Positions 44,613-48,044 of a stretch of 48,044 nt of DNA are shown piece after piece. The notes below the pieces were generated by a model. The model saw only the letters and a program-made list of their open reading frames with translations, was not told where the DNA came from and did not search any database. Made by a program: the position numbers and the translations under genes. The stretch comes from Myxococcaceae bacterium (GTDB lineage: Bacteria > Myxococcota_A > Polyangia > Polyangiales > Ga0077539). Within the stretch, counting starts at the first letter, position 1. Each line of letters begins with the position of its first letter. The stretch is taken from contig SCUS01000021.1 of the NCBI GenBank assembly GCA_004297725.1, forward strand, positions 1 to 48,044, in the 5' to 3' direction.

Positions 44613-44625
44613 TTACACTGTGTAA
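44613..44625. promoter_or_regulatory. Candidate operator TTACACTGTGTAA
   Basis: A perfect inverted repeat of 6-bp arms around one T, in the 80-bp divergent gap between the XRE gene and the membrane protein gene. A half-site-like TTTACACA also occurs inside the XRE coding sequence near 44500. Confidence 0.55.
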
Positions 44626-44656
44626 GGATGTGCGCCGCGCGAGGAGGCGCCGAGTC

Positions 44657-45388
44657 ATGTACCCACCCCAGCAACCACCCCCTGGCTACTATCCCCCTGC
44701 CGTCCCACCCCCGCCCCCGAAGCGTTCCACGAGCAAGGTGATGCTCATCGTGGTCGGCCTGATCGGTGGCGTCTGCATCCTCGGCATGGCGGCCGGAAAG
44801 GGCGACACACCGCCCGCTGGGAGCGCCACGCCGGCCGCCGCCAGTGCGACGCCCTCACCCACCCACGCCGCGGCCCCTGCGATGGCGGCTGCGGAGCCTA
44901 CGCGGGAGCCCGTTGCCGTTGTACCTGCTCCGGCCGCAGAGCAGCCAACGCCTCCTCCGGCGACAGCGCCGGCCGCGACGGGTGAGAGCGCAGAGGACGC
45001 CGTACCCGTGGGCACCACGGTCTCCGTGGCCGGGCTCGAAGCGACGGTCCTGGGCGCGCGTCTGACGCGCCGCGTGTCGCACCACTACATGCGCCACGAG
45101 GCCCCGGAAGGTTCGACGCTGCTCATCCTCCAGTACCGGGTCCGAAACACCACGCATGAGGCCATCCAGGCGCTGAGCTTCGCTGACGCGGTGCTCGTCG
45201 GAGGTAGCAGCTACGAGCCGTCCCCGGCGTGCGCCATGGCCGTGAACACGCTGGGCATGGGGGACACCCTGAACCCGGGGCTTCCGCGCACCTTCGAGGC
45301 GTGCTTTGAGGTACCCCCCGACGGCCATGGCTTCGTGGCGAAGTTCAACCGCGCGTTCACGGATCGCTTCGCGCAGACGGGCCTTTGA
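44657..45388 (+). CDS. Membrane-anchored DUF4352-like protein
   Basis: A 243-residue protein. A Pro/Tyr-rich N-terminus (MYPPQQPPPGYYPP) precedes one transmembrane helix (about 28-45, VMLIVVGLIGGVCILGMA), then a long Ala/Pro/Thr linker (about 50-112) and a beta-sandwich domain (TVSVAGLEATVLGARL, STLLILQYRVRNTTHEAI) of the DUF4352/Ig-like kind. The globular part should be outside the cytoplasm. Divergent from the XRE regulator, which likely controls it. Role in the element unknown; surface exclusion or sensing are guesses. Confidence 0.72.
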   Translation: MYPPQQPPPGYYPPAVPPPPPKRSTSKVMLIVVGLIGGVCILGMAAGKGDTPPAGSATPAAASATPSPTHAAAPAMAAAEPTREPVAVVPAPAAEQPTPPPATAPAATGESAEDAVPVGTTVSVAGLEATVLGARLTRRVSHHYMRHEAPEGSTLLILQYRVRNTTHEAIQALSFADAVLVGGSSYEPSPACAMAVNTLGMGDTLNPGLPRTFEACFEVPPDGHGFVAKFNRAFTDRFAQTGL

Positions 45389-45421
45389 AGAGCCCTGCAA
45401 CCTCTCCAACGGCCCGGGAAG

Positions 45422-45443
45422 GAGCGGTCCACGTGGTCCGCTC
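45422..45443. repeat. Palindrome, variant copy 3 of 3 in the element
   Basis: Outer arms GAGCGG/CCGCTC and inner CCACGTGG are palindromic with a single T:T mismatch each side. It lies 33 bp after the membrane protein stop, between convergent genes. Confidence 0.65.
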
Positions 45444-45481
45444 GAACTGGGGACGACCCCGACCCTCGTGAACGCCTACCG

Positions 45482-46276
45482 TTAGAACACCCCCGGCTTC
45501 GGGGGGTCGGAGTCTTCGCCATCGTCGGCCGCAGAGGGCTCATCTGGGGCCGAGAAGTCGGGACCCTCGTAGGGCTCGAACTTCGCGGGCTGCTCCCATG
45601 ACGACGCCGGATTCCGCACACCGCGCTCAAGGCCACGTACAAGCCCTTCGGCCTCGCCCTGCAACACTGGAGCGTCGACGAGCCGGCCGACGTAGCGGCG
45701 CACTCCGAGTCGCCGCGACCCTTCCCGCCGGTAGAGGAACTGGCGGGCCTCATGGAGCGCCTCGGGGCTGCTTCTCTCCAGCATCGTGCGATAGCTCTTT
45801 CCGAACGCCTTGCCGGCCCGCTCCCACGCTGTACGAGCCGAGCCGCCAGCTTTCTTGATCGCGGCGATGTCGGGGAGCAGTGACGCAAGCAGCTCGTCCG
45901 AGGGCATGTACCCAAGCCCGTCGAACGCCCTGGCCAACCACTCCAACAACTCGTTTCGGTTGGGCTCAGCCTCCGAACGAATCCGGGTAGTCGCCCGGCG
46001 CACAACGTCGGTCAGTACGGCGCTCTCAGCGACAACCAACCGCGCGGTCTCGTTGGTGATGCTCGACAGCGCCGCGCTGGTGATCGATTGCAGCAGGTTC
46101 AGCTCCCCTTGGGTGATGGAGGTGTCCCGCGCCTCGAAGCGGTCAGCGAGGTCGAGGAGATGGAGGAGGGCGAGGCGGAGTGCTTCGACCCTGGGACCCC
46201 GAACCCTGTCCACTGGTTGCCCATCCTCGGCTGGAGCCTCGGGGGCACCCGTCGTCGGTCGCGTTGCCTGGGCCAT
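45482..46276 (-). CDS. Unrecognised element protein
   Basis: A 264-residue soluble protein without a signal or membrane segment. It is mostly helical: an N-terminal disordered stretch (about 1-25), a helical core (about 30-215, for example LRLALLHLLDLADRFEARD and LLQSITSAALSSITNETARLVV), and an acidic Pro-rich tail (FEPYEGPDFSAPDEPSAADDGEDSD). I recognise no family. The ATG is at 46276 and a GTG four codons earlier is possible. It is the last gene before attR and converges on the membrane protein gene. Confidence 0.62.
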   Translation of the reverse strand: MAQATRPTTGAPEAPAEDGQPVDRVRGPRVEALRLALLHLLDLADRFEARDTSITQGELNLLQSITSAALSSITNETARLVVAESAVLTDVVRRATTRIRSEAEPNRNELLEWLARAFDGLGYMPSDELLASLLPDIAAIKKAGGSARTAWERAGKAFGKSYRTMLERSSPEALHEARQFLYRREGSRRLGVRRYVGRLVDAPVLQGEAEGLVRGLERGVRNPASSWEQPAKFEPYEGPDFSAPDEPSAADDGEDSDPPKPGVF

Positions 46277-46393
46277 CGGCTGGGCCACAGGTTGAGCGAG
46301 GATGGCCGGGATGACAAGGTTGACAGGGGTTCAGGCAGGGCCATGTTGGAGGTGGGCACGGACAACAGAGCTGGCAAAGCAACGTGACGAGGA

Positions 46394-46439
<46 letters not shown>

Positions 46440-46441
46440 CA

Positions 46442-46481
46442 AGAAACGCGCACCTGGCTTGACCGCCGGGTGCGCGTTTCT
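46442..46481 (+). terminator. Original chromosomal tRNA terminator, displaced by the element
   Basis: AGAAACGCGCACC (46442-46454) pairs perfectly with 46469-46481 across a 14-base loop, directly behind attR. It would have followed the intact tRNA before integration. The rest of the gap to 46581 holds nothing recognisable. Confidence 0.75.
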
Positions 46482-46581
46482 GCATTTGGGGAATCAGCGC
46501 CACGGACATCAGGGCGGTGCCCGATCGGGAGGTCCCGAGGGCACAGCCTGATGGAGTGGCGGCGCTACTCGACGAGGGCGC

Positions 46582-47877
46582 TCAGCCGAGCACGTAGTGG
46601 CGCGTGGCGAGAATCTCTCGCGTCAGCTCGGCGCGGAAGTCTGGATGGGAGATGCCGATCAGCGCCTCGGCGCGCTCGCGCAGGGTCAGGCCGTGGAGGT
46701 TCACGGCGCCGTACTCTGTGACGATCCAGTGGACGTGGCCGCGGGTGGTCACGACGCCGGCGCCGGGCTTGAGCGTGGGGACGATGCGGGAGAGCGTCCC
46801 ACGCGCGGCGGTAGAGGGGAGCGCCAGGATGGGCTTGCCGCCGCGGGAGCGCGCTGCGCCGCGGATGAAGTCCATCTGGCCGCCGATGCCCGAGAAGATG
46901 CGGTGGCCGATGGAGTCGGCGCACACCTGGCCGGAGAGGTCGACCTCGAGCGCGGAGTTGATCGCCACGACCCGCTCGTTCTTGGCGATGAGCGCCGTGT
47001 CGTTGGTGCGATCGCAGGGGTGAAACTCCACCATCGGGTTGTCATCGACGAAGTCGTAGAGCCTCTTGGTTCCGGTGATGAAGCTGGTGACCGTGCGACC
47101 GGGGTGCACGGCCTTGTGGCGGTTGGTCACCACGCCGCCCTCGATCAGCGGGACCAGGCGGTCGGAGAACATCTCCGTGTGCACCCCCAGGTCGTGCTTG
47201 CCTCCGAGGCGCGACAGCACGGCGTCGGGGATCGCGCCGATGCCCATCTGCAGCGTGGAGCCGTCCTCGATGAGGTCGGCGATGATCTCGCCGATGCGAC
47301 GCTCGACGTCGGACTCCACCGCGGGCACGTGCTCCGGGAGCGGCCGCGAGGAGGTGATGAAGGCGTCGAAGCGCGAGAGCGGGACGAAGGCCGGGCCGTG
47401 GGTGCGAGGCATGCGGTCGTTGATCTCGGCGATGACCAGGCGCGCCGAGCGCACCGCGGCGAGGGCGGTGTCGACGGAGGTCCCGAGGGAGCAGAGGCCG
47501 TGGATGTCGGGGGCCGAGACCTGCACCAGCGCGACGTCGAGGGGAATCGCCCCGGACCTGAACAGGTCAGGGATGTCGGCCAGGAACACCGGGATGAAGT
47601 CCGCGTCGCCGTCGGCCACGGCCCTGCGCAGCGGCTCACCGACGAAGAGCGACACCGAGCGGAAGCGGCCCTTCAAGCTCGGCGCGGTGAACGGAAACGG
47701 CCCCGCGGTGTGCAGGTGGTAGAGCCGCACGCCGTGGAGGTCGTCGCGCGCCGCGAGCGCCTCCAGCAGGGGAGTGGGCGTCGCGGCCGCGCCGTGAACG
47801 AAGATGCGGGCGCCCGATGGAATGAGCCGAACGGCGTCGGCAGCCGATAGAGAACGATCGAGGAGAGGGTTGGACAT
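46582..47877 (-). CDS. Acetyl-CoA hydrolase/CoA-transferase family protein
   Basis: A 431-residue enzyme moving CoA between acetate (or butyrate-type acids) and another acyl group, of the Cat1/4-hydroxybutyrate CoA-transferase family. The catalytic Glu235 lies in LGVHTEMFSD. MGIGAIPDAVLSRL, QVSAPDIHGLCSLGTSVD and the glycine-rich GIGGQMDFIRGAARSRGGKPILALPSTA of the CoA site are present. Full length. A role in acetate or short-chain acid use would suit the glyoxylate genes at the other end of the window. Chromosomal, outside the element. Confidence 0.92.
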   Translation of the reverse strand: MSNPLLDRSLSAADAVRLIPSGARIFVHGAAATPTPLLEALAARDDLHGVRLYHLHTAGPFPFTAPSLKGRFRSVSLFVGEPLRRAVADGDADFIPVFLADIPDLFRSGAIPLDVALVQVSAPDIHGLCSLGTSVDTALAAVRSARLVIAEINDRMPRTHGPAFVPLSRFDAFITSSRPLPEHVPAVESDVERRIGEIIADLIEDGSTLQMGIGAIPDAVLSRLGGKHDLGVHTEMFSDRLVPLIEGGVVTNRHKAVHPGRTVTSFITGTKRLYDFVDDNPMVEFHPCDRTNDTALIAKNERVVAINSALEVDLSGQVCADSIGHRIFSGIGGQMDFIRGAARSRGGKPILALPSTAARGTLSRIVPTLKPGAGVVTTRGHVHWIVTEYGAVNLHGLTLRERAEALIGISHPDFRAELTREILATRHYVLG

Positions 47878-47932
47878 CGGCGCGGAGGATAGCGACGAGC
47901 GCCCCGCCGTGGGAGCGCAGATGAGCGAGCGC

Positions 47933-48044
47933 CTAACGGCTCGGCCCGAGGAAGGGGGCCTCGATGCTGCGCGGCTGCCCTTCGCCCTCGGGCCGCACCC
48001 GGATGCGGATGCGCGCGTCCCCGTGGAGGGAGCCCTCGGGGACG
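47933..48044 (-). CDS. 3' end of an unidentified gene (partial)
   Basis: Only the last 36 codons and the TAG stop are in the window; the 5' part lies beyond it. The visible C-terminus has beta-like stretches (GDARIRIRVRPEGEGQ) and ends APFLGPSR. It is in tandem with the CoA-transferase gene, 55 bp upstream of it on the minus strand. Too short to assign. Confidence 0.5.
   Translation of the reverse strand, partial: VPEGSLHGDARIRIRVRPEGEGQPRSIEAPFLGPSR

Overview
The window is GC-rich chromosomal DNA, with strong third-position GC giving long antisense shadow ORFs. It most likely comes from a myxobacterium (phylum Myxococcota); that is inference. The evidence is a MYXO-CTERM-like tail on a secreted amidase, several Cys-, Asp- and calcium-loop-rich lipoproteins, an ECF sigma/ZAS-FecR pair, and a ScfR/RamB-type regulator beside the glyoxylate genes. 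Several genes have a -10-like hexamer 7-9 bases before the ATG, which suggests leaderless transcripts.

Layout. 1-677 is a non-coding stretch packed with perfect inverted repeats. 678-5183 holds aceB-aceA (glyoxylate bypass, minus strand), divergent from a ScfR/RamB-like regulator. 5185-11177 is mixed housekeeping: a FrnE-like DsbA protein, a secreted amidase, folD, a Sua5/TsaC enzyme and a GT4 glycosyltransferase. 11400-18516 is a co-directional phosphonate cluster: a PEP mutase-nucleotidyltransferase fusion, phosphonopyruvate decarboxylase, a 2-aminoethylphosphonate (AEP)-type aminotransferase, a CDP-alcohol phosphatidyltransferase, a second nucleotidyltransferase and a GlcD-like FAD oxidase. 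Its logic fits PEP to phosphonopyruvate to phosphonoacetaldehyde to AEP to CMP-AEP to a phosphonolipid. 18573-21789 has a His-repeat protein, Cys-rich exported proteins and a zinc-ribbon/TerB-like protein. 21973-24709 is a translationally coupled exported protein/ECF sigma/anti-sigma operon. 24761-29590 has a DUF1015 protein, an Asp-repeat MopE-type lipoprotein and a coiled-coil protein. 29576-35671 (minus strand) is a run with an RHH regulator, lepA, a signal peptidase I carrying an extra cytoplasmic helical insert, a lipoprotein and a VWA lipoprotein. 36038-38687 has two calcium-loop lipoproteins coupled to a RluB-type pseudouridine synthase.

38739-46439 is the most notable accessory region. 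An initiator tRNA-fMet gene carries a roughly 7.6 kb integrated element, bounded by a 46-bp perfect direct repeat of the tRNA 3' end (38771-38816 and 46394-46439). It encodes a tyrosine integrase, an excisionase-like HTH protein, an HUH rolling-circle Rep, a CDKN3/KAP-like dual-specificity phosphatase, an exported pentapeptide-repeat protein, an XRE repressor divergent from a membrane-anchored DUF4352-like protein, and one unrecognised protein. The phosphatase and pentapeptide genes sit between two imperfect 43-bp direct repeats, which suggests a swappable cargo cassette. The element carries its own terminator just after the tRNA, replacing the one displaced beyond the right end.

The right edge returns to chromosome, with an acetyl-CoA hydrolase/CoA-transferase family gene and the 3' end of another minus-strand gene. 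All function calls come from motif reading; no search was run.
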